From Lacihabitans sp. CCS-44 (GTDB taxonomy: Bacteria; Bacteroidota; Bacteroidia; Cytophagales; Spirosomataceae): a stretch of DNA of 64,000 nt. This document shows, in pieces, positions 54,912-63,365 of this stretch. A program made the position numbers and the translations under genes. The first letter of the stretch is position 1, and the number at the start of each line of letters is the position of its first letter. A model generated the notes under the pieces. It made no database searches. It saw only the letters and a program-made list of their open reading frames with translations, and had not been told where the DNA came from. The stretch covers positions 112,423 through 176,422 of the forward strand of contig NZ_RJUE01000055.1 in the NCBI RefSeq assembly GCF_024343735.1. Direction: 5' to 3'.

Positions 54912-55940
54912 ATGTCAGTAACAATAAGCCCAATATCCGACAGTCTCACTCAGTTTTTTGCACAAAAAAACTATTCTAAAGTGATGGTTTTGGTGGATAT
55001 TCATACAAAAAAACACTGTTATCCTCTTGTGAAAAATTTCCTCCCAGCCCACAAAGTCATAACTATCAAAGCTGGAGAACACTTTAAAAACCTAGACACC
55101 TGCCAGCAAATATGGGAAGAAATGACCAAGAATGAATTGGACAGACATGCACTTTTGATTAACCTTGGTGGCGGAGTGATAGGCGACATGGGCGGTTTTT
55201 GTGCCTCTACCTACAAAAGAGGCATTGATTTCATACAGATACCTACCACTCTACTCTCCCAGGTTGATGCCAGCGTTGGTGGCAAATTAGGCATTGATTT
55301 CCAGGGTTTTAAAAATCACATTGGCGTATTTACACTTCCCAAAACAGTACTGATAGACGATGTCTTCTTGAAAACCCTTCCACAAAATGAAATTCGATCA
55401 GGTTTTGCAGAAATCGTAAAACACTGCTTGATAAGAGATAAGAGCAAGTGGAATGAAATAAAAACAATTGACCTCGAAAATCAGAATTTAGCGGAATTGA
55501 TTCAACATTCGGTGGAAATAAAACAACAGGTAGTTGAGGAAGATCCTACAGAAAAAGGTCTGCGAAAAATATTAAATTTTGGTCATACACTTGGGCATGC
55601 CATAGAGACTTTTTTCCTCGACAAAGGCAATGAAAGACTACTCCATGGTGAGGCTATAGCAGCAGGAATGATAGCTGAGGCATATATTTCTTTCACCAAA
55701 AAACTTATCGATGAGTCCACTCTGATGCAGATTGAAGAGTTTATTTTTGCAGTTTACGGGAGCGTAAAAATCAGGAAAGAAGATATGGAGGCTATAGTAA
55801 AACTTACGCTCCAAGACAAAAAGAATATTGGCAAGGTTGTTAAAGCTTCTCTTCTCGATGGCATTGGTTCATGTAAATATGATGTGGCTATTAATAAGTC
55901 AGAAATGCTAAAAGCCTTAAATTATTATTCAGGGTATTAA
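54912..55940 (+). CDS. aroB: 3-dehydroquinate synthase
   Basis: Second step of the shikimate pathway, converting DAHP to 3-dehydroquinate with transient NAD use. The 342-residue chain has the NAD-binding core LGGGVIGDMGGFCASTYKRG, IPTTLLSQVDASVGGKLGID and the metal-site histidines in LNFGHTLGHAIE and LLHGEAIAAGMIAEA. Length is near the family norm (340-360). It stands alone: no aroK or other shikimate gene is adjacent, and it diverges from rsmG. Confidence 0.95.
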   Translation: MSVTISPISDSLTQFFAQKNYSKVMVLVDIHTKKHCYPLVKNFLPAHKVITIKAGEHFKNLDTCQQIWEEMTKNELDRHALLINLGGGVIGDMGGFCASTYKRGIDFIQIPTTLLSQVDASVGGKLGIDFQGFKNHIGVFTLPKTVLIDDVFLKTLPQNEIRSGFAEIVKHCLIRDKSKWNEIKTIDLENQNLAELIQHSVEIKQQVVEEDPTEKGLRKILNFGHTLGHAIETFFLDKGNERLLHGEAIAAGMIAEAYISFTKKLIDESTLMQIEEFIFAVYGSVKIRKEDMEAIVKLTLQDKKNIGKVVKASLLDGIGSCKYDVAINKSEMLKALNYYSGY

Positions 55941-56055
55941 AAACCTTTTCGGGCTTTGACTTGCATTTTGGAATTCTTTTAGCAAAATTTGTTTAAACAA
56001 ACAACTGATATTGTTGGTTTTACGTATGTATTGGAATTCTAAACATATTACCCGA

Positions 56056-56610
56056 ATGAAAAAAATCTTTATTCTGACTTTTTTTGTGTTTGTAGGTCTT
56101 ACTGGTTGCAATTCTTTAAAGCTGATGGTTGACAATGACTACAGTTACGACACCGACTTTACTACATACACCAGTTACAATTTCCTTAATTGCGAAATTG
56201 ACACCTCAGACATTTGTTCAGAAATCCAAGACGCTATTCGCCGACAGATGAAAGCCCGAGGCTATAAAATGACGGACGAAAAACCAGGGCTTTTGGTGAG
56301 CTACAGCATAATCAAAGACCGAGTGGGTTACAAAGGATATTTTCAGCCTTCCATGGAGCGTTGGGTAAACCGTTATGAAAACGATGAAACTTACAAGGTG
56401 CAAACCTATAACTTCGGTGGCGGAATGATTTTGGTATCTCTTCTCGATGCTGAAAGCAGTCGTTTGATTTGGAGGGGTTATGCTTCTGGGGTTTTCAATA
56501 AACAAGTCAATAAGCCGGTAAATTACTACCGCTCTGTGGTTAGAAGTATTTTTGACCAATATCCACTGTTTGCCGCAGGAGAAAAGCCTCGAAAGATTAC
56601 TGAGATGTAA
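56056..56610 (+). CDS. DUF4136 lipoprotein, tandem copy 1
   Basis: A 184-residue exported lipoprotein. The ATG at 56056 gives MKKIFILTFFVFVGLTGC with the lipobox ending LTGC at Cys18. The remainder is a single DUF4136 domain: DYSYDTDFTTYTSYNF, then DAIRRQMKARGYKMTDEKPGLLVSY and IWRGYASGVF. The long upstream extension of the ORF would hide the signal and is rejected. DUF4136 proteins are widespread small envelope lipoproteins of Bacteroidota and proteobacteria, with no known activity. The next gene is a clear paralogue starting 2 bases downstream. Confidence 0.9.
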   Translation: MKKIFILTFFVFVGLTGCNSLKLMVDNDYSYDTDFTTYTSYNFLNCEIDTSDICSEIQDAIRRQMKARGYKMTDEKPGLLVSYSIIKDRVGYKGYFQPSMERWVNRYENDETYKVQTYNFGGGMILVSLLDAESSRLIWRGYASGVFNKQVNKPVNYYRSVVRSIFDQYPLFAAGEKPRKITEM

Positions 56611-56612
56611 TC

Positions 56613-57170
56613 ATGAACAAGTTATTTTTATTATTGCTTATTTCGGCGATTTCTACAAGTTGCCTCAGGAATAGAGTGTTTATAGAACATGACTATAAAT
56701 ATTCATTGGGTTTTACAGACTACAAAACTTACAGCTTTGTTGAGTGCCAAAGAGATACCAATTATATCTGTGAGGATGTTCAGCAGGCTATAAAACAGCA
56801 AATGGCTGCCAGAGGTTACGTATTTTCTTATGAAAAACCTGACTTATTCGTCAACTTTTTCGTTTATTATGATGCTATAAAATATACGGGTTACGACCAG
56901 CCCAATATTAATTTTTGGCTTAATAATAACAGCGATAACGACTCATACAAGGCCATAAGGTATAATCTTAAACAGGGTACTTTAATGATTTCACTCATTG
57001 AAGGAACGACTTCAGAAATAGTGTGGAGAGGCTATGCTAATGGAATATTCAACGACAACTCACACAAAAAGAGCTATTTTAAAAATATTGTGGCAAATAT
57101 TTTTACAGAATATCCACTTTTTGCGACAGATGCGGCTTGGAAAAAATCTAAACTGAATAAGACTATGTAA
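56613..57170 (+). CDS. DUF4136 lipoprotein, tandem copy 2
   Basis: A 185-residue paralogue of the upstream gene, lipobox STSC at Cys17. It keeps all landmarks of copy 1 (DYKYSLGFTDYKTYSFVEC, AIKQQMAARGYVFSYEKPDLFVNF, IVWRGYANGIF, NIFTEYPLFA). Divergence is high, with identity mainly in the motif blocks, so the duplication is ancient. The 2-base gap shows tight coupling. A U-run hairpin 22 bases after the stop closes the unit. Confidence 0.9.
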   Translation: MNKLFLLLLISAISTSCLRNRVFIEHDYKYSLGFTDYKTYSFVECQRDTNYICEDVQQAIKQQMAARGYVFSYEKPDLFVNFFVYYDAIKYTGYDQPNINFWLNNNSDNDSYKAIRYNLKQGTLMISLIEGTTSEIVWRGYANGIFNDNSHKKSYFKNIVANIFTEYPLFATDAAWKKSKLNKTM

Positions 57171-57192
57171 GTTTTGAGACCTAAGCGTGAAA

Positions 57193-57215
57193 CTTTCAAT
57201 TTTGAAAGCTTTTTT
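57193..57215 (+). terminator. terminator of the DUF4136 pair
   Basis: A 7-bp perfect stem, CTTTCAA/TTGAAAG around a two-base loop, is followed by C and seven T residues, 22 bases after the stop codon. Confidence 0.75.
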
Positions 57216-57253
57216 TCGTTTCTTAGTATAAAATTTCCCTGTTCTTTAGAAAT

Positions 57254-58735
57254 ATGCTAAGACCTATTGCCCGTACGCTCGGTTTGGCAGATGCCATACA
57301 TCTTCTAAGAAGAACTACCCATGCCTTTTCGTGGACCCATACCAAAGCTTTTGTTGGAAAAAACTCGGATACGGTAGTGGATATATTGTTGATGAATGCA
57401 ACGGCCAATCCCAAACCAGTACCTCCGACTTGGGTAAATGCAGGCTTCAAAACTTGGTGGAAACTCCCAGCAGCCGATCAGCAAAAAGTGGTAGACGAGG
57501 TTTATAAAAGAGTTTATGAAGAAAACTATGAGCTCAAACGCTGGTGGATGGAAGAAATGACCAAAGACAATTTAAGTATCAGAGAAAAAATGACACTTTT
57601 TTGGCATGGACACTTCACCACCAAATTTGCCATTGACGACCCCATGCACGCCGCTTTGATGTACCGCCAAAATACCCTTTTTAGAAATCTATGCCTCGGA
57701 AATTTCAGAGAATTGTTAGAAAAAATTTGTATTGATGGGGCTATGCTCTTCTTTTTGAACGGAAAAGACAGCACTAAAAATGCACCAAACGAGAATTTCT
57801 CCAGAGAATTGCTAGAGCTTTATACAACTGGAATCGGACATTATACCGAAGACGATGTGAAAGAGGGTGCTCGAGTTTTCACAGGCTGGAAAGTCAATAT
57901 TTTTACAGATGAATGGAAGCAATATCCTATTTTTCAGCCTTTCCTAAATTCTGATGAACATGATTTTAATTCTAAAGCCTATCTAGGGCAAATAATATCA
58001 GGCGACGCTTCGAGCAAAACAGAGACTCTAGCTCTTCAAGAAATCAAGACACTCATAAATACCATACTTCTAAAAAAGTCAGTGGTGGTATCTGAATTTA
58101 TTTGTGAAAAACTATTTAGGTTTTTTGTATACAGCAAACCTCAAGCTGAAGACGAGGCATTAATAAAAATTTTGGCCAAAACTTTTAGAGATAATAATTG
58201 GGAAATAAAACCCGTTGTCAGTCAATTACTTAAATCAGATTTGTTTTTTAGCGATGCCGTCAGAGGTGTCCAAATCAAAACTCCCGCTGAAACCATTGTA
58301 GGTATCACCAAGCATTTTGACGTCAAAGGCGACTGGAAAGAATGGGTAATGGTGACCATGGGCCAAGAGTTGCTGAATCCTCCAAATGTAGCTGGCTGGC
58401 CAGGCTATCGAAAATGGGCCGATACCCGAACGTTCCCTTTTGCAGTTCAACAAATGGGTTATTTTATCTGGAATCAGTCCAATCCCCAAATGATAACTTG
58501 GGCAGGCCAGTTTGACGAAAAAGAAAACTCTGGTAGGCTAATTGAACAGATTCTTCAGCTGTTTTTCGCAAAAAGTCCTACGGTTGCTCAAAAAGAAAAA
58601 TACAAAAAGGAGCTACTAGGTGGTAACCCAGACTATGAATGGCCAAACATGTTTAAAAATAGCGAAGTTGGTGGATTTAGGTTAAAACTTTTAATGATTT
58701 CCTTGGTCAAATCTCCAGACTTTCACTTGTGTTAA
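57254..58735 (+). CDS. DUF1800 protein
   Basis: A 493-residue protein matching DUF1800: the N-terminal segment LRRTTHAFSW, then REKMTLFWHGHFTTKFAI, MLFFLNGKDSTKNAPNENFSRELLELYTTGIGHYTEDDVKEGARVFTGWKV, and C-terminal NPPNVAGWPGYRKWADTRTFP (segments cited separately). No signal peptide is visible by eye, unlike some family members. DUF1800 genes almost always sit next to DUF1501 genes in Bacteroidota and Planctomycetes, as here (5-base gap). Both are thought to act on the cell envelope, but no reaction is known. Confidence 0.92.
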   Translation: MLRPIARTLGLADAIHLLRRTTHAFSWTHTKAFVGKNSDTVVDILLMNATANPKPVPPTWVNAGFKTWWKLPAADQQKVVDEVYKRVYEENYELKRWWMEEMTKDNLSIREKMTLFWHGHFTTKFAIDDPMHAALMYRQNTLFRNLCLGNFRELLEKICIDGAMLFFLNGKDSTKNAPNENFSRELLELYTTGIGHYTEDDVKEGARVFTGWKVNIFTDEWKQYPIFQPFLNSDEHDFNSKAYLGQIISGDASSKTETLALQEIKTLINTILLKKSVVVSEFICEKLFRFFVYSKPQAEDEALIKILAKTFRDNNWEIKPVVSQLLKSDLFFSDAVRGVQIKTPAETIVGITKHFDVKGDWKEWVMVTMGQELLNPPNVAGWPGYRKWADTRTFPFAVQQMGYFIWNQSNPQMITWAGQFDEKENSGRLIEQILQLFFAKSPTVAQKEKYKKELLGGNPDYEWPNMFKNSEVGGFRLKLLMISLVKSPDFHLC

Positions 58736-58740
58736 TAACC

Positions 58741-60282
58741 ATGAACAGAAGAAAATTCATAAAATATTCGTCGGCAACAGCGGCATTTTCTGCAGGTTTC
58801 AATCTGGGTAAAATACCGGTTTGGGCAAAAACATTAGACCTTGACCATCCTGACGATAATGTGTTGGTTATTATACAAATGTTTGGTGGAAATGATGCTT
58901 TGAATACCGTGATTCCGGCCGACAACGACTTGTACTATTCAAAATTTCGAAAAACACTTAATATTCCAAAATCAAAAGCATTAAAGCTGAGTAATACAAA
59001 TTCGTACCTCAATCCAGCTTTAAAAAATGGTAAGAATGATGGGATGTTTGGTTTGTTTAAAAATGGAAATTTAGCTGTAATTCAGGGTGTTGGATATCCA
59101 AATCCTAACCTTTCACATTTCCGATCTACGGATATTTGGTTGAGCGGAATTACTCCTGCCAATGACTCTGAGAGACTGGAATCGGGTTGGCTCGGAAGAT
59201 ATTTTGACAAGGTAAATGAGGTTTCGGAACATCCAGACTGCATGAACATCGGAAGTTCTTCGTCGTTACTTTTTTCTACTGGCACCGCAGATGTAGGTAT
59301 TTCTGTTGAAAATCCCAATGATTTTTACGAACGAGGGAAAGACTTGCTGTCTGGTGAGGGCTTTTTAACGGGAAGTGGGGCTTATGTGGATGAACGAAAC
59401 TTTCTTTTGGATCTAAGTATCCAATCCAACAAATACTCGAAAGTCGTAAAAAATGCTTTTGATTCTGGCAAAAACACCACCGAATATGCAAAAGGTAAGC
59501 TATCCGATGAACTGAAATTGGTTTCAAGGCTTATTTCAGGCGGCTTGAAAACCAAAGTTTATTTATTGAGCATTGATGGATTTGATACCCACGCTGGTCA
59601 GGGCACTACCGACGGAAAACACGCTGGTTTGCTGTCAGAAATCAGTAATGCAGTTTCGTACTTTATGGCAGATTTGAAAACCCAAAACCTTTCAAAAAAC
59701 GTTTTAGGTATGACGGTCTCAGAGTTTGGAAGAAGGCCCAATCAAAATGACAGCAACGGCACCGACCACGGAGCGGCTGGAGTGATGTTTATGTTTGGCG
59801 AAGACGTAAACGGAAAGGTTTATGGCAAAGCACTTGATTTCAATAATTTAGACAAAAACAAGGATTTCGTTTATCAATATGACTACCGATCTGTTTATGA
59901 TGAAGTTCTCTCAAAATGGCTTGGAAGCGATGGAAATACTACCAATCAGATTTTGGGGAAGAGGTTTGAAAGCATTGAGGGAGGTATTTTAGTAAAACGG
60001 TCTTCCATTTTATTGTCAAACGAGAAACCAATCCAATCTTTGATTTACCCCAATCCGACTGTTGATGGAAGAATTTTATTAAAGACACATTTAGAACCAC
60101 GAGAAACACTTACTGTAAATCAGGTTGATTCTTTGGGAAGAAAATACGCTGTTTTTCAAAATATTCAAATGGGAAGCGGTCAGACGGAAATTCCAGTACA
60201 ACTTATTGGAAAACCCGGTACTCATATTTTGGAAGTCTTAAAGGCTGATAAAAAGGAAACTGTGCGTGTCATTTGGCTTTGA
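58741..60282 (+). CDS. DUF1501 protein with Tat signal and T9SS tail
   Basis: A 513-residue exported protein of the DUF1501 (sulfatase-like alkaline-phosphatase fold) family. The N-terminus MNRRKFIKYSSATAAFSAGF is a Tat-type signal (RRKFIK). Family marks include VIIQMFGGNDALNTVIPADND, NLSHFRSTDIWLSG and IDGFDTHAGQGTTDG, with EFGRRPNQNDSNGTDHG near the C-terminal half. After residue about 430 comes a second domain opening LIYPNPTVDGRILLKT and ending ETVRVIWL, a type A T9SS sorting domain. This combination sends a folded, cofactor-bearing protein through Tat, then to the surface by T9SS. The 5-base gap to the DUF1800 stop implies one transcript. Confidence 0.93.
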   Translation: MNRRKFIKYSSATAAFSAGFNLGKIPVWAKTLDLDHPDDNVLVIIQMFGGNDALNTVIPADNDLYYSKFRKTLNIPKSKALKLSNTNSYLNPALKNGKNDGMFGLFKNGNLAVIQGVGYPNPNLSHFRSTDIWLSGITPANDSERLESGWLGRYFDKVNEVSEHPDCMNIGSSSSLLFSTGTADVGISVENPNDFYERGKDLLSGEGFLTGSGAYVDERNFLLDLSIQSNKYSKVVKNAFDSGKNTTEYAKGKLSDELKLVSRLISGGLKTKVYLLSIDGFDTHAGQGTTDGKHAGLLSEISNAVSYFMADLKTQNLSKNVLGMTVSEFGRRPNQNDSNGTDHGAAGVMFMFGEDVNGKVYGKALDFNNLDKNKDFVYQYDYRSVYDEVLSKWLGSDGNTTNQILGKRFESIEGGILVKRSSILLSNEKPIQSLIYPNPTVDGRILLKTHLEPRETLTVNQVDSLGRKYAVFQNIQMGSGQTEIPVQLIGKPGTHILEVLKADKKETVRVIWL

Positions 60283-60416
60283 AAATTAGGGGATTGGATA
60301 TTTTTTAAAAGGTCGTACATCTTATTTCCCTCCTGCCCAAATCCCACAAAATTCACCAATCATCTAAGAAATAGGGGTATATATCTAATAATTGTCTCAT
60401 TTTGAGAAAATGTTGT

Positions 60417-60424
60417 TATTTTTG
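60417..60424 (+). promoter_or_regulatory. candidate -7 element of the sugar-dehydrogenase gene
   Basis: TATTTTTG matches TAnnTTTG and ends 30 bases before the ATG at 60455. It supports that start over an ORF start at 60392, which lies upstream of this element. Confidence 0.4.
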
Positions 60425-60454
60425 GTTTTTTCAAACTCAATCAACCTTTTTCTT

Positions 60455-63217
60455 ATGATTAAGATTTTCTCTACTTTATTTTTAAGTGTTTTGGCATGGT
60501 TTGGCTTTTTAGCCGATAAACCCACTCCACCAGATTGGAACCGCTTCACCAAAGTTGTATTGGCCGAAGGACTTGACGAACCTATGGAAATGGCGTTTTT
60601 ACCAGGTAATAAAATCATAATTGTCGAAAGAAAAGGCGGTGTGAAAATCGTCAATGAAAAAACAAAGGAAGTTTTGGATGCCGGTTTTATAACGGTTAAT
60701 ACCAAATACACCAATAAACAAGGCCAAACACGTGAAGCCGAAGAAGGTTTGATGGGCGTGAGCCTTGACCCCAAATTCACTACAAATCATTGGGTTTATC
60801 TTTATTATGCTCACCCGAAAGAGTCGAAGCACGTTCTTTCTAGATTTGTTTTGAAAAACGATACACTCGTTATGGCCTCCGAAAAACAAATATTAGACGT
60901 GAAAACCCAAAGAGAAGAATGTTGCCATACAGGCGGCGGTATGACTTGGGACAAAGCCGATAATTTGTTTTTAACAGTAGGAAACAATACCGTAAACCCT
61001 CGACAGGGTTCATCTAATTTGGTAGAAACACTAGGTAAGGAAAATGAAGACGACCAACGTGCACCAGGAAATACAAACGATTTGAGAGGTAAAATCCTAA
61101 GAATTCACCCAGAGGCAAACGGAACTTACACGATTCCAAAAGGCAATTTATTTCCAGAAGGCACAGCAAAAACCCGCCCAGAAATATATACCATGGGTCA
61201 CAGAAACGCTTGGAGACCAACTTTGGACTCCAAAACAGGTTTTCTATATTGGGGTGAAGTTGGCCCTGATGCATCCAAAGATTCTACCTGGGGGCCAAGA
61301 GGCTATGATGAGTTTAATCAAGCCAAAGGTCCTGGATTTTTCGGCTGGCCTTATTTTATCGGAAAGAACTTTCCTTACAAAAAATACAATTCTGCTGACG
61401 GTACTTATGGTGAGCCATTTGATGTAAACAACCCAGTAAATAACTCAGTAAACAATACTGGTCTGGTCAACTTGCCTAAACCCGTGCCAGCTATGATCTA
61501 TTATCCTTATGGGCCATCTACAGACTTCCCTTTGGTTGGTACATCCGGTAGGAGTGCTACTGGCGGTCCGGTATTCAGAAAGGCCGATTTCAAAACTGCT
61601 CCAAGACCATGGCCAGGCTACTATGAAGGAAAATGGCTTATCACCGAGTTTATGCGTGGTTGGATAATGGCCGTTACGATGGATGAAAATGGTGATTATG
61701 TATCTATGGAGAGGGTGTTGCCGGATATGAATTTTAGTTCGGCTATAGACATGGATTTCGGCCCTAGCGGCGACATGTATGTTTTAGAATATGGTTCTGC
61801 TTGGTTTAGAGGAAATGACAATTCGAAATTGGTGAAAATAGAATACAATGCTGGAAATAGAAGGCCAAATGTGGTGGCTAAGGCAGATAAAACTTCGGGT
61901 GCATTGCCGCTGGCAGTTAAGTTTTCAGCCGAAGGTTCAAACGATTTTGATCCTGAAGATGCGGGTAAGTTGTCTTACAAATGGAAAATAACCGATGCAA
62001 AGAAAGCAGTAGTGGCAAATTTGGTGGGGAAAGAGCCGGTTTACACCTTTAAAACTGCTGGAAATTTTATTGCTACTTTGGAGGTATCGGATACAAAAGG
62101 AGCTAAAAATAGTATTTCGCTACCCGTAACAGCAGGTAACACCGCCCCTGAAGTCGATATTGAATTGGAAGCTACAAATCAGACTTTTTACTTTGGCAAG
62201 AACCCGATTGGATACAAAGTAAAGGTAAAGGACAAAGAAGATGGAGATAAAATAAAGTCTGAGGAAGTAGCCGTTACGTTCGATTATTTGCCGCAGGGTT
62301 TTGACCCTATTGAAATTGCAGCCAAACAAAAAAGTGCTGACGATATGGCTTCTTATGCTGTGGGACGCAATTTAATTGAGGCCTCTGACTGTAAGTCATG
62401 TCACCAATATACTACGAAGTCTATCGGGCCAAGCTACCAAGCTGTGGCAGATAAATATTCAAATACTCCTGAGAATATGGCCTATTTGGTGAAAAAAATC
62501 AAAGAAGGCGGTAGTGGAGTTTGGGCCGAACACGGCATGAGTGCTCACCCAGATTTAAGTGAGGTAAATGCCAAACGTATGGCAGATTATATTTTTAGTC
62601 TTGCGTCTAATAATGCAAACGTATCGAAGTTGGCTTTGACAGGAAGCGTAAAGCCTGAGAATCCAAGCTATGAAACTGCGGCGGGTAGCTTTGTTTTAAG
62701 AGCGGCTTATAAAGACAAAGGAGCTATGAAAACCAAGTCGCTATTGAAAGAGAAATTGGTGGTTTTGCGTCCTAATTACCTTCGTCCGCAAGATTTGGAT
62801 GGTTCGTTTAGTACGCAAGTCATAACTACACCTGGCTATTCGTTCTCCTTGGTTGGCGATAAATCTTTTGGTTATTACAAAAACATTGATTTGACATCTA
62901 TCAAGGAAATTATAGCCTATGTGCAAGCCAGTGCTAGAAACGGAGCCATTGGTGGTAAAGTTGAGTTGAGATTAGACAAAGTTGATGGGCCACTTTTGGC
63001 TACTTCCGAGTATGTTGGTTTGAAAGAATTGGGTTTTGAAAGACCTCCAGCAGGCACAAACATGGCCGAGTGGAGTCGAAATCGCTCAGGAAAAGCTAAG
63101 TTGACGCTGAATCAAGCTGTAAGTGGTAAACATGATATCTATCTGGTATTTAGAAATGAAAAAGCCACAAAATCAGATGTAATTTTACAATTAACAGAAG
63201 TTGGTTTTTTCCAATAA
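60455..63217 (+). CDS. sugar dehydrogenase / PKD / cytochrome c / carbohydrate-binding-like fusion
   Basis: A 920-residue exported multidomain protein. The signal peptide begins MIKIFSTLFLSVLAWFGFLA. Residues about 25-470 form a PQQ-type glucose/sorbosone-dehydrogenase beta-propeller (LDEPMEMAFLPG, GLMGVSLDPKF, CCHTGGGMTWDKADNLFLTVG, GHRNAWRPTLD). A PKD-type domain follows (about 475-560, GALPLAVKFSAEGSNDFDPE). Next is a cytochrome c domain with heme site CKSCH (646-650) and a likely axial Met in HGMSAHP. The C-terminal 150 residues are beta-rich, resembling a CBM6-like sheet. No T9SS sorting domain is visible. The fused heme suggests electrons pass straight from sugar oxidation to the chain; no redox partner gene is adjacent. 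Confidence 0.9.
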   Translation: MIKIFSTLFLSVLAWFGFLADKPTPPDWNRFTKVVLAEGLDEPMEMAFLPGNKIIIVERKGGVKIVNEKTKEVLDAGFITVNTKYTNKQGQTREAEEGLMGVSLDPKFTTNHWVYLYYAHPKESKHVLSRFVLKNDTLVMASEKQILDVKTQREECCHTGGGMTWDKADNLFLTVGNNTVNPRQGSSNLVETLGKENEDDQRAPGNTNDLRGKILRIHPEANGTYTIPKGNLFPEGTAKTRPEIYTMGHRNAWRPTLDSKTGFLYWGEVGPDASKDSTWGPRGYDEFNQAKGPGFFGWPYFIGKNFPYKKYNSADGTYGEPFDVNNPVNNSVNNTGLVNLPKPVPAMIYYPYGPSTDFPLVGTSGRSATGGPVFRKADFKTAPRPWPGYYEGKWLITEFMRGWIMAVTMDENGDYVSMERVLPDMNFSSAIDMDFGPSGDMYVLEYGSAWFRGNDNSKLVKIEYNAGNRRPNVVAKADKTSGALPLAVKFSAEGSNDFDPEDAGKLSYKWKITDAKKAVVANLVGKEPVYTFKTAGNFIATLEVSDTKGAKNSISLPVTAGNTAPEVDIELEATNQTFYFGKNPIGYKVKVKDKEDGDKIKSEEVAVTFDYLPQGFDPIEIAAKQKSADDMASYAVGRNLIEASDCKSCHQYTTKSIGPSYQAVADKYSNTPENMAYLVKKIKEGGSGVWAEHGMSAHPDLSEVNAKRMADYIFSLASNNANVSKLALTGSVKPENPSYETAAGSFVLRAAYKDKGAMKTKSLLKEKLVVLRPNYLRPQDLDGSFSTQVITTPGYSFSLVGDKSFGYYKNIDLTSIKEIIAYVQASARNGAIGGKVELRLDKVDGPLLATSEYVGLKELGFERPPAGTNMAEWSRNRSGKAKLTLNQAVSGKHDIYLVFRNEKATKSDVILQLTEVGFFQ

Positions 63218-63260
63218 ACCAGGCTGTATCCAATAATAAAAAGCACCTTTCGAGGTAGTC

Positions 63261-63297
63261 ATGGTCGGAAGATTAAATATCTTCCGGCCATTTTTTG
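63261..63297 (+). terminator. intrinsic terminator of the sugar-dehydrogenase gene
   Basis: A 13-bp stem with one G-U pair, ATGGTCGGAAGAT/ATCTTCCGGCCAT with a 5-base loop, is followed by six T residues, 43 bases after the stop codon. Confidence 0.93.
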
Positions 63298-63313
63298 TTA
63301 TTAATGATTTGTC

Positions 63314-63344
63314 GTTGTCTTAGACTTATGAATTTGTATCTTTG
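63314..63344 (+). promoter_or_regulatory. candidate promoter of the transposase gene
   Basis: GTTG at 63314-63317 followed after 19 bases by TATCTTTG at 63337-63344 approximates TTTG-N19-TAnnTTTG. It lies 21 bases before the transposase ATG. The left inverted repeat of the element was not identified. Confidence 0.4.
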
Positions 63345-63365
63345 GCTACGCTTTCTTAAAATCTA

